DNA of 64,000 nucleotides from Lujinxingia litoralis (GTDB taxonomy: Bacteria > Myxococcota_A > Bradymonadia > Bradymonadales > Bradymonadaceae). The translations under genes were made by a program, and so were the position numbers. The notes beneath the pieces were generated by a model. The model saw only the letters and a list, made by a program, of their open reading frames with translations, made no database searches and was not told where the DNA came from. The stretch is taken from positions 434,001-498,000 of the forward strand of contig NZ_QHKO01000001.1 of assembly GCF_003260125.1 (NCBI RefSeq), written 5' to 3'. This document shows, piece after piece, positions 36,738 to 45,949 of the stretch. Within the stretch, counting starts at the first letter, position 1; every line of letters begins with the position of its first letter.

Positions 36738-38132
36738 TCAACTACCGGGGGAGAAAACAAAGGGCAACGTGAACATCGCGTCCCCGCCATCGGGCGAGGG
36801 AACACGCAGACGGCGTTGAATCTCGCCGGCCACACACTGACCGACGCCACCACCGACTTCGTCCACCGCTACCTGCGTATCACTGACGCGCCCGCGTGAA
36901 CCCGCCGCGGAAATCGTCACCACCACTCGAACCGTACCCGATGCCGAGTTGTTGCGACGAAGCTCCCGCTCGTAACAATCCTGGATGTTTCGCTGAATTC
37001 TACGAAGTGCGCGCGACACGGCATTTTGATCGAAATTCCCTCCGACCGCATCATCCGGGTTGGGAATCGAAATCGGGCGAGCTTTTATCTCTTTGGTCTT
37101 TCGCTCGCCGGTATCAACTCCGCCTTTGGCCTTGGACGCACCTTTGGTCGAACCGATCTCACCGATCGATGCGCTCGTACCCACGCCATCCGCATCGCGG
37201 TCACCGCGCCCAAGTTCCAGACGATCACCACCGCCGGCCGAATACTCAATGCGCTCCGAGCCGGCAAACGCCTCGTCCGCGCCAATGTTGCGCAGACTGT
37301 CGGTCACCCGGGCAATGGCCGACTCCCCGCCTTCGCCCTCCGCGGTAAGAACTCGGAGAACCGTTGCATCACGAACCTGCTCGGTCAGACGCAGACGCTC
37401 TTCCTGACGGGACTCCGCGACGTCTTCCGGCGTGCGACTGGGCTCGGCGGGAGCGGCCTCGGCGGGTTCCGCCGGACCTTCTCCGCTATCCTCGCCCTCT
37501 TCGTTCTCGATTTCCGGAATCTCGGGCTCCGGCTCATCTTCCGGCTCCTCGACCATAATGCGGGCAATTCGATCGGGAATCCGAAACTCCGTCTCCTCGG
37601 GCACGGGCCATTGCTTGTTCTCGACGAACACAACAAAGCCGACCTGAATGATGGCGGAGAGTAAGATCAGAACTGCCAGCGGACGATCGATTCCCTGCAA
37701 CAGGCCTCCACGCATGGAAGCGGGAAGCGCAGGCACCGGTCGCACCGGAGGAGGCGTGACAAATTGAAAGAGCACGGTCGTATCTTCGAGGACCACGCGA
37801 CCACGCATCGTCGCATCGAGTTTGACCTGGTAGACATCGCCCTTCTTCTTGGCGACCCCACTGGACCGAAGCTCGGCCAGCGATTGTACCGAGCCTCCTC
37901 GGGAGACCCGCCCCTCCATCTTTTCCGTAAACTGCAGCACGTAGCTGCCACCTGCGTGCTCAAAGAGCACAAAGGATTTGGGCAGGTTGGAGGCAGGCAC
38001 TACAAGCAAATTTCGCTTGTAGTCTGATCCGATCGTGACCGTCTCCTCCTTGCGCAGGAGACGCTCCTCCAGAACTTTTTCGTTCTGGATCAAGCCAACC
38101 CGTAGAATTTTTCGACCGGATGCTTTTGCCAT
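36738..38132 (-). CDS. AgmX/PglI-type protein with FHA-like domain and TonB-like C-terminus
   Basis: The 464-aa protein has the layout of GltG/PglI and GltJ/AgmX of the Myxococcus gliding machinery. An FHA-like cytoplasmic domain comes first (~10-125, IGSDYKRNLLVV), then one membrane span (~151-170). A long acidic Pro/Glu-rich periplasmic stalk follows (PEPEIPEIENEEGEDS). The C-terminal domain (~375-464) has two Cys (IQDCYEREL and VGQCVAGE), matching the AgmX/PglI C-terminal domain. Such proteins link the inner-membrane motor to outer-membrane partners. The ATG at 38132 has GAGGAAA upstream. It is the distal gene of the cluster. Confidence 0.85.
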   Translation of the reverse strand: MAKASGRKILRVGLIQNEKVLEERLLRKEETVTIGSDYKRNLLVVPASNLPKSFVLFEHAGGSYVLQFTEKMEGRVSRGGSVQSLAELRSSGVAKKKGDVYQVKLDATMRGRVVLEDTTVLFQFVTPPPVRPVPALPASMRGGLLQGIDRPLAVLILLSAIIQVGFVVFVENKQWPVPEETEFRIPDRIARIMVEEPEDEPEPEIPEIENEEGEDSGEGPAEPAEAAPAEPSRTPEDVAESRQEERLRLTEQVRDATVLRVLTAEGEGGESAIARVTDSLRNIGADEAFAGSERIEYSAGGGDRLELGRGDRDADGVGTSASIGEIGSTKGASKAKGGVDTGERKTKEIKARPISIPNPDDAVGGNFDQNAVSRALRRIQRNIQDCYERELRRNNSASGTVRVVVTISAAGSRGRVSDTQVAVDEVGGGVGQCVAGEIQRRLRVPSPDGGDAMFTLPFVFSPGS

Positions 38133-38301
38133 GGTGCGTTTCCTCGGAGCCTGACACCTCGGAGGGCGCTCACACCCACCGTCAAAGCCACCAAACAATC
38201 CTACTCTGAGTCAAACGAACCCCGGAGGAGGTCCATCCGATCCGCCTCGCTACCGCCGCCCCCCGTGAGCGAAAACGGCGGTAAGGAGATCAAAGGTGGC
38301 C

Positions 38302-38913
38302 TCATTCCGCGCTTTGGCCACCCAGGGACGTAAACGTGGAGCGAATCACCGCAAAACGGAACTGATTGAGCTGTGCCTGAGACGCCGTGAAAAGCACCTC
38401 CAGCATCAAGCGGTGCGGGGTGCTCTGATCAGCGATGATCGTAGCCTCCGGCACATAGTCTTCCTGAAGAAGACGTTGCTCGTTCTTCTTCTGTTCAACC
38501 GCCTTGGTGATTTCTTCAAGCAAGGGATTGATGACCATTGCCGACGCCTCTCCATCCCGCTTCTTGCTGGGATCGATGGCGCCATCTTTCACATCTACCG
38601 CAAAGTTATCGTCCACCAGGATGGAGGAACGCGTCACGGTAATCGTGGTGGAATCTTCCGGATTAAGCTGAGAGGCACTCGACGGAACCTTGAGGTCTTC
38701 ATCGATCGCCTTGAGCGGCTCGTCGCCATAGCTCTTAAGCAGGAAGACGAGCATGATGACCATGATGTCCATCAGGGAGTTAATATTAAGGCTCCCGCCT
38801 TCATCTGCCTTCCGGCGAGCAGCGCTCTTAGCGCGTTTGGCATCCCGAGCCCGCTGCGCCTTGATCCACTCTTCGTCGTCGCGCTTAAAGCCGCTTTGCT
38901 GATTATCTGCCAT
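38302..38913 (-). CDS. ExbD/TolR-family protein (functional Asp present)
   Basis: The 203-aa protein has a basic cytoplasmic N-terminus, one membrane span (~43-60, INSLMDIMVIMLVFLL) with the proton-conducting Asp at position 49, and a periplasmic domain. ExbD/TolR proteins pair with ExbB/TolQ to convert the proton gradient to mechanical work on envelope partners. The long charged N-terminal extension (~40 residues) is unusual. It lies 57 bp from a second ExbD gene. The ATG at 38913 has only a weak ribosome-binding site. Confidence 0.88.
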   Translation of the reverse strand: MADNQQSGFKRDDEEWIKAQRARDAKRAKSAARRKADEGGSLNINSLMDIMVIMLVFLLKSYGDEPLKAIDEDLKVPSSASQLNPEDSTTITVTRSSILVDDNFAVDVKDGAIDPSKKRDGEASAMVINPLLEEITKAVEQKKNEQRLLQEDYVPEATIIADQSTPHRLMLEVLFTASQAQLNQFRFAVIRSTFTSLGGQSAE

Positions 38914-38970
38914 GGATCACACTCGTAAGATCAGGTTCTCGTGCTCTTGTGCGAGTTTAGCGAGGTGCGC

Positions 38971-39636
38971 TTACTGCATCATGCCAAACGCCGGGTCACC
39001 AAAGAGGATCGCGTAGGTGTCACCCTCGGCGCGAGGTTTCGAGTCCCAGAACTCCGCGTTGGAGTCGTAGGAATCTTCCTCCAGGCGATAGCGAACCACG
39101 TCCATCACACGGGTCGTAAGCGCGAAGGGCAGCTTATCGTCGGCCGTAAGCGTGACGGTGGTTTCTTCAGGAAATTCATTTTTAATGATTGAGAGACGGT
39201 TGTAGAGCTCGCGATAATTGTACGCGCTGAGCCCTTCCAGGAGCACCTCTTCACCGCGGACTTTATCATCCGCTGCGTAAAGGCGACGCGCCTCTTCAAA
39301 GCGTGCGGCGGTATCGATCGAGTCATCTTCCAGACAGATCGAGGGTCCACCGGTGGGACATCCGGGCATCGGCTGCATCTTGGTGCCAGCCGCCGTGATG
39401 TAGAAGCCCTGGGCTGACATGCTGATTGCCAGATTAAGCGGCTGCTTATCTTCTTCCGGCTTTTCGCGATCGGAAGTTGCCGCCCCGCCTACAGGCATCG
39501 TCACGTTAATGACGCTGACCTCCAGGAAGACCACGGACAACAGAAGCATGGGAATCAGGATGATGACCAGGTTCATCATCGGTGCCAGGTTGAGGTCTTC
39601 GGGCAGTCCGATTTCCTCGCGTGGACGGCGAGCCAT
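38971..39636 (-). CDS. ExbD/TolR-family protein with Asn at the channel position
   Basis: The 221-aa protein is ExbD/TolR-like: one N-terminal membrane span (LAPMMNLVIILIPMLLLS) and a periplasmic domain with a Cys-Pro loop (MPGCPTGGPSICLED). Aligning LNLAPMMN with INVTPFID of E. coli ExbD puts Asn22 at the position of the essential proton-carrying Asp25. By contrast, the neighbouring ExbD keeps Asp49. The two may form a hetero-oligomer in which only one chain carries protons. The start has AAGGAGG 5 bp upstream. Confidence 0.88.
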   Translation of the reverse strand: MARRPREEIGLPEDLNLAPMMNLVIILIPMLLLSVVFLEVSVINVTMPVGGAATSDREKPEEDKQPLNLAISMSAQGFYITAAGTKMQPMPGCPTGGPSICLEDDSIDTAARFEEARRLYAADDKVRGEEVLLEGLSAYNYRELYNRLSIIKNEFPEETTVTLTADDKLPFALTTRVMDVVRYRLEEDSYDSNAEFWDSKPRAEGDTYAILFGDPAFGMMQ

Positions 39637-39764
39637 CTGGCCTCCTTAACGAAATCGTAAAACGTGCGTGCAGATGCGTAGGGTGAGTGCCGTGGGGAGG
39701 AGGAAACAGCGGGCACCTGGTTAACGTGATGCCCGGCTGTTTCTACCATACACGGAGGTCAGGC

Positions 39765-40406
39765 TTACTCGACCGGGCCACCCTTGCCGCGGGTCACCAG
39801 AAGGTTCTCGAGCTTGACACTGTACATGTCGATTTCGTCGAGAATCTTCTTGGTCACGCCCGAAAGCACCAGGTGAGCGATCATCGTGGGGATGGCCACA
39901 ATCAGACCGAACGCCGTGGTGTTCATGGCCATGGCGATACCGCGAGAAAGCATGCGCTGGCGGTTTTCCGGGGTGGCGCTTTCCAGCGCCTCGAACGCCT
40001 CGATCAGACCCATAATCGTACCGAGGAGACCCATCAGGGTCGCAACGTTAGCGATGGTCTGCAGCGAGTTGGTCCGCTTTTGAATCTTAGGCACGATTTC
40101 CAGAGTCGCTTCTTCCATCGCGTTCTGAATCTCGACCTCGCCCTTATTGGCACGAGTCAGACCAGCCTTGATGACGTGCGGCAGCGCGCGCGACGAGGCG
40201 GCGTTGCACAGCTTAATCGCGCGGTCGACGTTGTCGGCCATCACCAGTTTCTGGATCTGCGCCATAAACGCTTGCGCGTTCATGTTAAACTTGAAGAACA
40301 GGAAGAAGAAACGCTCAAGAGTCACGCCAAGTGCGATGACGCTGGTGACAAGGATGATGTACATCCAGAAACCACCATCGCGAAAGGCTTCACTGATCGC
40401 AGCCAT
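39765..40406 (-). CDS. MotA/TolQ/ExbB proton-channel family protein
   Basis: The 213-aa protein has three membrane spans, the first near the N-terminus and the other two in LQTIANVATLMGLLGTIMGLIEAF and MAMNTTAFGLIVAIPTMIAH. The sequence matches the MotA/TolQ/ExbB channel family. It would form the stator ring around the two ExbD proteins and drive the periplasmic connectors. In Myxococcus the equivalent is AglR/AglX. The ATG at 40406 has GGAGGT 8 bp upstream. The stop lies about 128 bp before the downstream ExbD gene. Confidence 0.93.
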   Translation of the reverse strand: MAAISEAFRDGGFWMYIILVTSVIALGVTLERFFFLFFKFNMNAQAFMAQIQKLVMADNVDRAIKLCNAASSRALPHVIKAGLTRANKGEVEIQNAMEEATLEIVPKIQKRTNSLQTIANVATLMGLLGTIMGLIEAFEALESATPENRQRMLSRGIAMAMNTTAFGLIVAIPTMIAHLVLSGVTKKILDEIDMYSVKLENLLVTRGKGGPVE

Positions 40407-40560
40407 GTCCGATTACCTCCGTACGTGTTGGGATTGTAGCTTGCTCGGCAATGCTGTTAGGGGAATGAAGAACTATACGAACACTCGTCTCGGAAACCCT
40501 GCCGGCTTGCCGAGCATTGGCGCTCGTGGACCTGTCTAAAAGCGCCCACTGAGGGATGAA

Positions 40561-40589
40561 GGTATATCACAAAGAATTTAGGCCAGCAA
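40561..40589 (-). promoter_or_regulatory. Putative internal promoter of the motor genes
   Basis: On the minus strand TTGCTG (40589-40584) and TATACC (40566-40561) are 17 bp apart, in the 255-bp gap before the ExbB gene, where the local sequence is less GC-rich. This would separate transcription of the motor genes from the TPR genes upstream. Confidence 0.35.
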
Positions 40590-40661
40590 AGCGCTTTTTC
40601 ACCCGAGTCAAACCCGAAAATTCGGCGTGTTCTCGGCACTTAACGGCCTGTTACGATCCTC

Positions 40662-40919
40662 TCAGAAAGGCTCTTCTTCAACGGATTCCAGCAGCTCGGG
40701 AAGAAAGGTTGGTTTGGGGTCTACAGGCTCGTAGCTGAGATTAGCCGCCTGGATGATATAGAAGGCTTCCGGCTTTTGAATTCGCCCCTCCACAACGATC
40801 TCATCGAACTCGAAGATCGCCTGCTGCGCATGCGCCGGAGTTGACCTGAAGGCGGCCAGGGACAGACTCGCTGCCACCAGCGCACCCGCGGCTGCCAGAA
40901 GCCGAATTTTCTCAGACAT
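40662..40919 (-). CDS. Small periplasmic protein of the gliding-type cluster
   Basis: The 85-aa protein has a signal peptide (~1-31, ending AHA-QQ) and a mature part of ~55 residues with a conserved-looking motif IVVEGRIQKPEAFYIIQ and an acidic tail. I think it matches the short protein encoded after the TPR lipoprotein gene in Myxococcus (GltF-like), by position and size; I cannot confirm this. It starts at the ATG at 40919, five bp after AGGAGG, and overlaps the TPR lipoprotein stop by 8 bp. Confidence 0.75.
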   Translation of the reverse strand: MSEKIRLLAAAGALVAASLSLAAFRSTPAHAQQAIFEFDEIVVEGRIQKPEAFYIIQAANLSYEPVDPKPTFLPELLESVEEEPF

Positions 40920-42252
40920 CATCACCTCCTGTATCGTCGTCGGCCGGAGCAGGCTCCTCTTGTTGCTGTTGAAGCATTTGCTGGCGACGCAACATCTCTT
41001 CGCGCGCGCGTTCTTGCTCAATGGCGTTGTTCGCCTCGTTGATATAGGCGTTCACCGGATCGTCGGCGCCCAGGCGATCGCGGCTGGCCGCGCGATACTC
41101 GTTAAAGGACTCGATCGCTTTGGTATAGCGCTCCATCGCCTCATAGCCAGGCACTTCGCTCTCCAGGTAAAGGATCCCCAGATTGAAGTGAGCGTCGGCG
41201 AAGGCCCCGTCCAGGGCGATCGCCCGCTTGAAAGACGCCTCAGCCTGACCGTACTCCCCGGCGCCTTTCTGAGAGTTCCCCAGATTGACGTAGGCCTGTT
41301 TAAACTCCGGAAAGTCCGTGACGGCCTGTTTCAGGTGAGCGATCGCTCCGGGGTAGTCACCGGCCTGATGCAAGAGCACGGCGAGGTTGTTGCGCGCCTC
41401 CGGGAAAAAAGGCTGAAGCTCAATGGCCTTCTCAAAGTTTGCGATCGCCCCTTCATCGTTCTCCAGATCCCACTCAATGACCCCGAAGAGGTAGTAGAGA
41501 TCGGCACGCTCCGGGGAGAGCTTCAACGCACTTGCCAGGATGGAGCGCCCGAGTTCCAGCCGCTCCAGCCGGTAGTTGGCCCGAGCCATCTGGAACATTG
41601 CCTCCACATGACGCTCGTCCTGCCGGAGAATATCCCGGGCACCACGTACGGCATCTTCGTAGCGCCCCTGGGCGATCGTCACCTCCAATCGGGCGGCGCG
41701 ATGATCGAGATTATCGGGGCGCGCTTCCAACATCCGCCGCGCCACGGAGTCCGCGTCCGAAAGCGCATCAGCGCGCAAATAGAGGCGAATCAGATTGACC
41801 AGCGCCGGCGTAAAATCGGGCTCCAGCTGCAGGGCCTGAACATAACGCCGTACCGCGTTTTCGCCTTCTCCCCGGCGATCGTAAATCACGCCCAGGTTGT
41901 ACGCCGCGAGATATCCACCTTCGGGCTCGCCGACCAGATCGCTGAGAATCTCGATCGCAGTGTTCGCATCTCCGTCGTCAATTCTGGCGAGCGCGGCATC
42001 AATGCGCGCCTGCACATGACCGGAGGCCGGCGCCACACCGGGGGCGTTCTGCGCTCGGGCCTGCGACGTCGTCGCTTGCGCCGGTTCCCCGGGCTCGGAG
42101 TCACCGGGCTCCGCGGCGCCGGGCAACAATTCCGCCACGTTCCCCTCTGCGGGGATCTCATCGGGTTCAACCGGCGCGCCTGAACACCCGGCGAGAAGGA
42201 TGGCGCTCAGCGATACCCCCAGCAGCGTTCGGGTCAGAATCCGCGAACTCAT
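40912..42252 (-). CDS. TPR lipoprotein, GltE/AglT-like
   Basis: The 446-aa protein has a signal peptide with lipobox LAGC (Cys23). From ~80 to ~400 it carries about nine TPR units (YLAAYNLGVIYDRRGEGENAV, ADLYYLFGVIEWDLENDEGA, EARNNLAVLLHQAGDYPGA). The tail is Gln/Glu-rich (EMLRRQQMLQQQQEE). By position and composition it looks like GltE (AglT) of the Myxococcus gliding cluster, an outer-membrane TPR lipoprotein. It overlaps the upstream 1,223-aa gene by 4 bp (ATGA) and the downstream gene by 8 bp, so all three are translationally coupled. The ribosome-binding site is GAGGAGG. Confidence 0.88.
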   Translation of the reverse strand: MSSRILTRTLLGVSLSAILLAGCSGAPVEPDEIPAEGNVAELLPGAAEPGDSEPGEPAQATTSQARAQNAPGVAPASGHVQARIDAALARIDDGDANTAIEILSDLVGEPEGGYLAAYNLGVIYDRRGEGENAVRRYVQALQLEPDFTPALVNLIRLYLRADALSDADSVARRMLEARPDNLDHRAARLEVTIAQGRYEDAVRGARDILRQDERHVEAMFQMARANYRLERLELGRSILASALKLSPERADLYYLFGVIEWDLENDEGAIANFEKAIELQPFFPEARNNLAVLLHQAGDYPGAIAHLKQAVTDFPEFKQAYVNLGNSQKGAGEYGQAEASFKRAIALDGAFADAHFNLGILYLESEVPGYEAMERYTKAIESFNEYRAASRDRLGADDPVNAYINEANNAIEQERAREEMLRRQQMLQQQQEEPAPADDDTGGDDV

Positions 42253-45200
42253 GGTGTGTCCTCCTCAGCGTTGAGTTCCATGCGCTGCTGACGCGTCTGA
42301 TAGGACTCCGGACTCAGATAGGGAATTCCCTGGCGGGCGATGCCTTCGCGAAGGCGTCGCTCCTCTTTGAAGAGCGGATACTCATTGGGGCGGTAGCGGT
42401 TGAGCTGTTCCAGGGTTCGTTTGGTCCACTCATTGACCACCCGGGCATTTCGCGCCTCGGCAATCGTGCGCTCGTAGCGCTCAATCGCCTGCTCTTCCAA
42501 CGGATAGGCCACCGCCTCGAGCTCGCCCTGGTAGATGAAATACTCATCGGAGTCCTCATCAAAGGGAATGGGTACTTCGTAGAGAGATTCCGCAAGGCTC
42601 TGCGCCAGGAATCCGATGCGGTAGTTGGCCGCCAGCGTCCAATCGAAGGACCGGTAACCAAAGACCTTGCTGTACTCCTGGCCCAGCTCTTGAAGCTCTT
42701 CGATCTTACGCTGGAGCAAGCGCCCCTGCTGGGCGACCGATCCCTCGATCTTGAGCTTCTCCCACTCACGGAATCGATGCTCCACAAGCATAAACTGCGC
42801 CTGGGCCGCAAAGAAGCTGGGGGGCTCCAGCCCCAGGCGCTCATAAGTCGTCAACACATCCTGGTACCAGCGCGCGGCACGACGGGTATCACCACGATCC
42901 TCGTAGACCTGGGCAATGCGGATGCGCGCCTCCATGGAGCGCTCTTCCTGCCCTTCAGCTCCGCCGAAGCGCTGAATGTAGCTCTCCAGCGTGCTGACCA
43001 TACGGTCGAGATCGTCGTGTTTCTCCCACACCTCGGCGGCCTTCCAGACGGCGTCTGCCGAATTCTCATCGCTGGCGTAAACCCGGGCATACTCGGTGTA
43101 GGTTTGCGCGGCTTCCGGGTAGCTCTGGAGGCTCTCGTTGAGCACCGCGATGCTCATCAACGAGGTCTTGCGCCGTTCTTCGATGTCAAAGCCCATCGCC
43201 GCCAACTCCGGCGGGCTCTCCCCGCGATAGCGATCATAGAAGAGCTGGTAGTGTTGAATGGCTTTCTCATACTCGAAGAACTGCTCGGAGTTCACCGCGA
43301 CGCGGTAAATGGCATAGCCGGCCAGGTCGTCATCCGGATATTCCTGATAGACGCGCTCGTAGAGGCGCAGCGCAGAATCAAATTTGCGGATCACTTCGTA
43401 GGCCACAGCCGCGTTATTGAGGGCCTTGGAGGCGTACTGGTGATCGGGCGCGTCATTGACCAGCCGCAGATACTCCTCAGCGGCTTCCTCGTAGCGCTCC
43501 GCCGCATAAAGATCCTCAGCCGACTTAAAGAGCGCCCCCAGGCGGAACTCCCGCACCTCGGCACGCACCGCGTCGGCCTGCTCGCCACGAATGACCTCAG
43601 CCAGGCGATCGGCCCACTCCGCCATCGCCGCGTAGTTATTCTCGTCGCGGAAGGTCTCCAGAATCAGGCTACCTGCCAGGTAGGCCACCTCGTGCTCGGG
43701 GTAGTTTTCCACAACCCAGGCAAAACGCCGGCGCGCCTCTTCGTAGTCTCGGAAGTCGTAATAAATCTTGGCTGCCTGAAAGGCGAACTTCGCTCCCAGG
43801 AACGCATCATCCGGATTCTGCAGCTGCAGCACCACGTAGCGATCCATCGAGGTCACGTAACGATCGACCAGCTCCGGAACGGGTTCGCCTTCGATCGTCA
43901 CCGCTTGCTCACCACGGGACTCGTCATACTCGCGCTGCTCTTCCATCTCCTGCGCAGCCTCGCGAGCCTGATCGATATCGGCCCCAGCCATCGCCGTCGG
44001 GGTGAGTTCTCCGCGCTCGACCTTATCGCTAATCATGAATTCAAGTGCCTTGATCGCGTTAAAGGCACTGATCTCTTGATACTCGTTATTTTCAATATCG
44101 AGTTCGCGCACCACCTGGTACTGGCGAAACGCTTCGTCATACTGCGCGGAGTAGTAAAGACACTCCGCGTAGTAGAAGTTCCACTGGAAGACTTCGCGAT
44201 CGTTGGGATAGCGGCGCAGGAAGTTTTCGTAGGCATCCGCGGCCATCGCGTAGCGCTCTTCGGTGAGCGCCAGCAGAGCCGGGTCTCGACGCACCAGCGC
44301 TTCGTTACGCAGATTCTGAGCCTGCTCATGGTACCAGGTTGCCGCCGTCAGCAGATTGTCGCGTACCAGCGTGTCCGCCTGGCGTAGCGCTTCATCGTTG
44401 CCTAGCCGCTCATGGTAAGCAAACCAGGCACTCTCCGGGCCGTAGTACTCCAGCATCTCCCGGCGGACGGCAAACGCCGCCTCCGGCTGCCCATCGCGGT
44501 GCAGCGCGACGATGATCTGCTCGTGAATCTTCGGATTATCGCGATGCTCTGGATATTGGGCGAGCATATGCTCGTAGAGTTCGACGACCTGCTGATAGTT
44601 GGCGCGCTCAAAGACGTAGTCGGCCAACTGCGCCATGACCTCGCGCTCGTAGGGCTGCCCACTGGAGATGTACTGACGCACCCGATCCATCATCGGGTCG
44701 GCATCCGGATCGAACTCTTCCGGGTCTTCCTCGCCAAGATCCCAGTCTTCCTCCGCCAGGCTGATCGCGATGTACTGCACTGCCTCTTCGCGGAGCGCAG
44801 CGCCGGAGCGACCGGTCCGTCGTTGAACTTCGTCGCTGTATTCAACGAGTTCTTTGAAGTTTGTGATCGCCTGGTGATAGTCGCCCAGCCGGTAGTAGGT
44901 CCAGGCCAGCTTGTAGAGCGCCTCGGAGTAGAACGCGCTGCCCTCGGCATCCATGGCGTTCTCATAGGCCTGACGCGCGAGGTTGAGGTTCTCCACGATC
45001 ATGGAGGGACCGTCGGCTTCGGCATGCTCAAAATGGTATTCACCGATCCGCAGCCAGGACTCATTGACGAAGCGGCTCTCCGGGTACTCGATGATCAGCT
45101 GTGCCCAGAGATCGCGGGCGACATCGGGTCTCCCCATCTGAAGTTCGACGTAGGCCAGCAGATAGTAGGAGCCGTCGGCAAAGCGAAAGTCTGGCCAGTC

Positions 45201-45920
45201 GGTGATCAGGCGTCGAAAGAGCGCCGCCGTGGTCTGAAGATCTCGCTGGGGAGGACGGGGCTCATCGGCGATTTCCCCGCGATCGTACCGCGCTAACTCG
45301 CTTTGATAGCGCTCATCGGCTCGCAGGTAGTCGTCGTTGGCCTTCTCGAAGTGAAGTTCCGCCAATCGAAAGAGCGCATCCGGGGTGTACTCCGGATCGT
45401 TGGGCACATCGCTCAAAAACTGCTCAAAAGAAGCGATCGCCTCCACGCGGCGCTCCCGCTCGATGGCCTCGCCGGCACGAATCTTCTCATCGTACGCACT
45501 GTTGATCTCGGCCAGGCGGCGATTGAACTCCGCCTCGACGATGCCATTGATCGTCGTCTGATAGTCCTGAATGGCTACAGCGTAACGCTCATAGGCTTTG
45601 CTGTAGTCTTCCAGGGCCTGGCGAAATGCCGGATCGGCGGACGCCGGCGCCTCCAGGGCCACCAGGCCCGGGGTCTCTTCGCCCGAGTCGACAGGCGCCC
45701 CCTCCTGCTCCGTGGTCTCCTCGCCAGCGTCGCCGGCTTCGGTCGCGGAATCCTGTGGGTCGCCGGACTCCGGGGACTCCTCGACGGCGACGTCGGCCGG
45801 ACTCACGTCATCTTCGGCGGGCTCCTGGGCCCACAGATGCGCCGGCCCCGCGCACAACGCGATGAGCACCAGCGCTCCGATCCACCGCCCCCGGCGGCTG
45901 TATGGGGTCTTCTCAGCCAT
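42249..45920 (-). CDS. Very large periplasmic TPR protein, GltD/AgmU-like
   Basis: The 1,223-aa protein has a signal peptide (~1-31, HLWAQ) and an acidic low-complexity stretch. TPR-like units then run the full length (EALYKLAWTYYRLGDYHQAI, LNNAAVAYEVIRKFDSALRL, AVWKAAEVWEKHDDLDRMV), with coiled-coil segments. Its length and position next to the GltE-like gene resemble GltD (AgmU) of Myxococcus, which I recall as a ~1,200-aa periplasmic TPR protein. It could scaffold the periplasmic part of the machine. The ATG at 45920 has GAGG 6 bp upstream; a start at 45950 has no such site. Confidence 0.85.
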   Translation of the reverse strand: MAEKTPYSRRGRWIGALVLIALCAGPAHLWAQEPAEDDVSPADVAVEESPESGDPQDSATEAGDAGEETTEQEGAPVDSGEETPGLVALEAPASADPAFRQALEDYSKAYERYAVAIQDYQTTINGIVEAEFNRRLAEINSAYDEKIRAGEAIERERRVEAIASFEQFLSDVPNDPEYTPDALFRLAELHFEKANDDYLRADERYQSELARYDRGEIADEPRPPQRDLQTTAALFRRLITDWPDFRFADGSYYLLAYVELQMGRPDVARDLWAQLIIEYPESRFVNESWLRIGEYHFEHAEADGPSMIVENLNLARQAYENAMDAEGSAFYSEALYKLAWTYYRLGDYHQAITNFKELVEYSDEVQRRTGRSGAALREEAVQYIAISLAEEDWDLGEEDPEEFDPDADPMMDRVRQYISSGQPYEREVMAQLADYVFERANYQQVVELYEHMLAQYPEHRDNPKIHEQIIVALHRDGQPEAAFAVRREMLEYYGPESAWFAYHERLGNDEALRQADTLVRDNLLTAATWYHEQAQNLRNEALVRRDPALLALTEERYAMAADAYENFLRRYPNDREVFQWNFYYAECLYYSAQYDEAFRQYQVVRELDIENNEYQEISAFNAIKALEFMISDKVERGELTPTAMAGADIDQAREAAQEMEEQREYDESRGEQAVTIEGEPVPELVDRYVTSMDRYVVLQLQNPDDAFLGAKFAFQAAKIYYDFRDYEEARRRFAWVVENYPEHEVAYLAGSLILETFRDENNYAAMAEWADRLAEVIRGEQADAVRAEVREFRLGALFKSAEDLYAAERYEEAAEEYLRLVNDAPDHQYASKALNNAAVAYEVIRKFDSALRLYERVYQEYPDDDLAGYAIYRVAVNSEQFFEYEKAIQHYQLFYDRYRGESPPELAAMGFDIEERRKTSLMSIAVLNESLQSYPEAAQTYTEYARVYASDENSADAVWKAAEVWEKHDDLDRMVSTLESYIQRFGGAEGQEERSMEARIRIAQVYEDRGDTRRAARWYQDVLTTYERLGLEPPSFFAAQAQFMLVEHRFREWEKLKIEGSVAQQGRLLQRKIEELQELGQEYSKVFGYRSFDWTLAANYRIGFLAQSLAESLYEVPIPFDEDSDEYFIYQGELEAVAYPLEEQAIERYERTIAEARNARVVNEWTKRTLEQLNRYRPNEYPLFKEERRLREGIARQGIPYLSPESYQTRQQRMELNAEEDTP

Positions 45921-45949
45921 GCTCTGCCTCACTGCTCGGGCGACCTGCA

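Noticed and set aside
42690..44387. 565-codon plus-strand frame inside the GltD-like gene
   Set aside because: It lies wholly opposite a continuous TPR protein and has no domain or ribosome-binding site.
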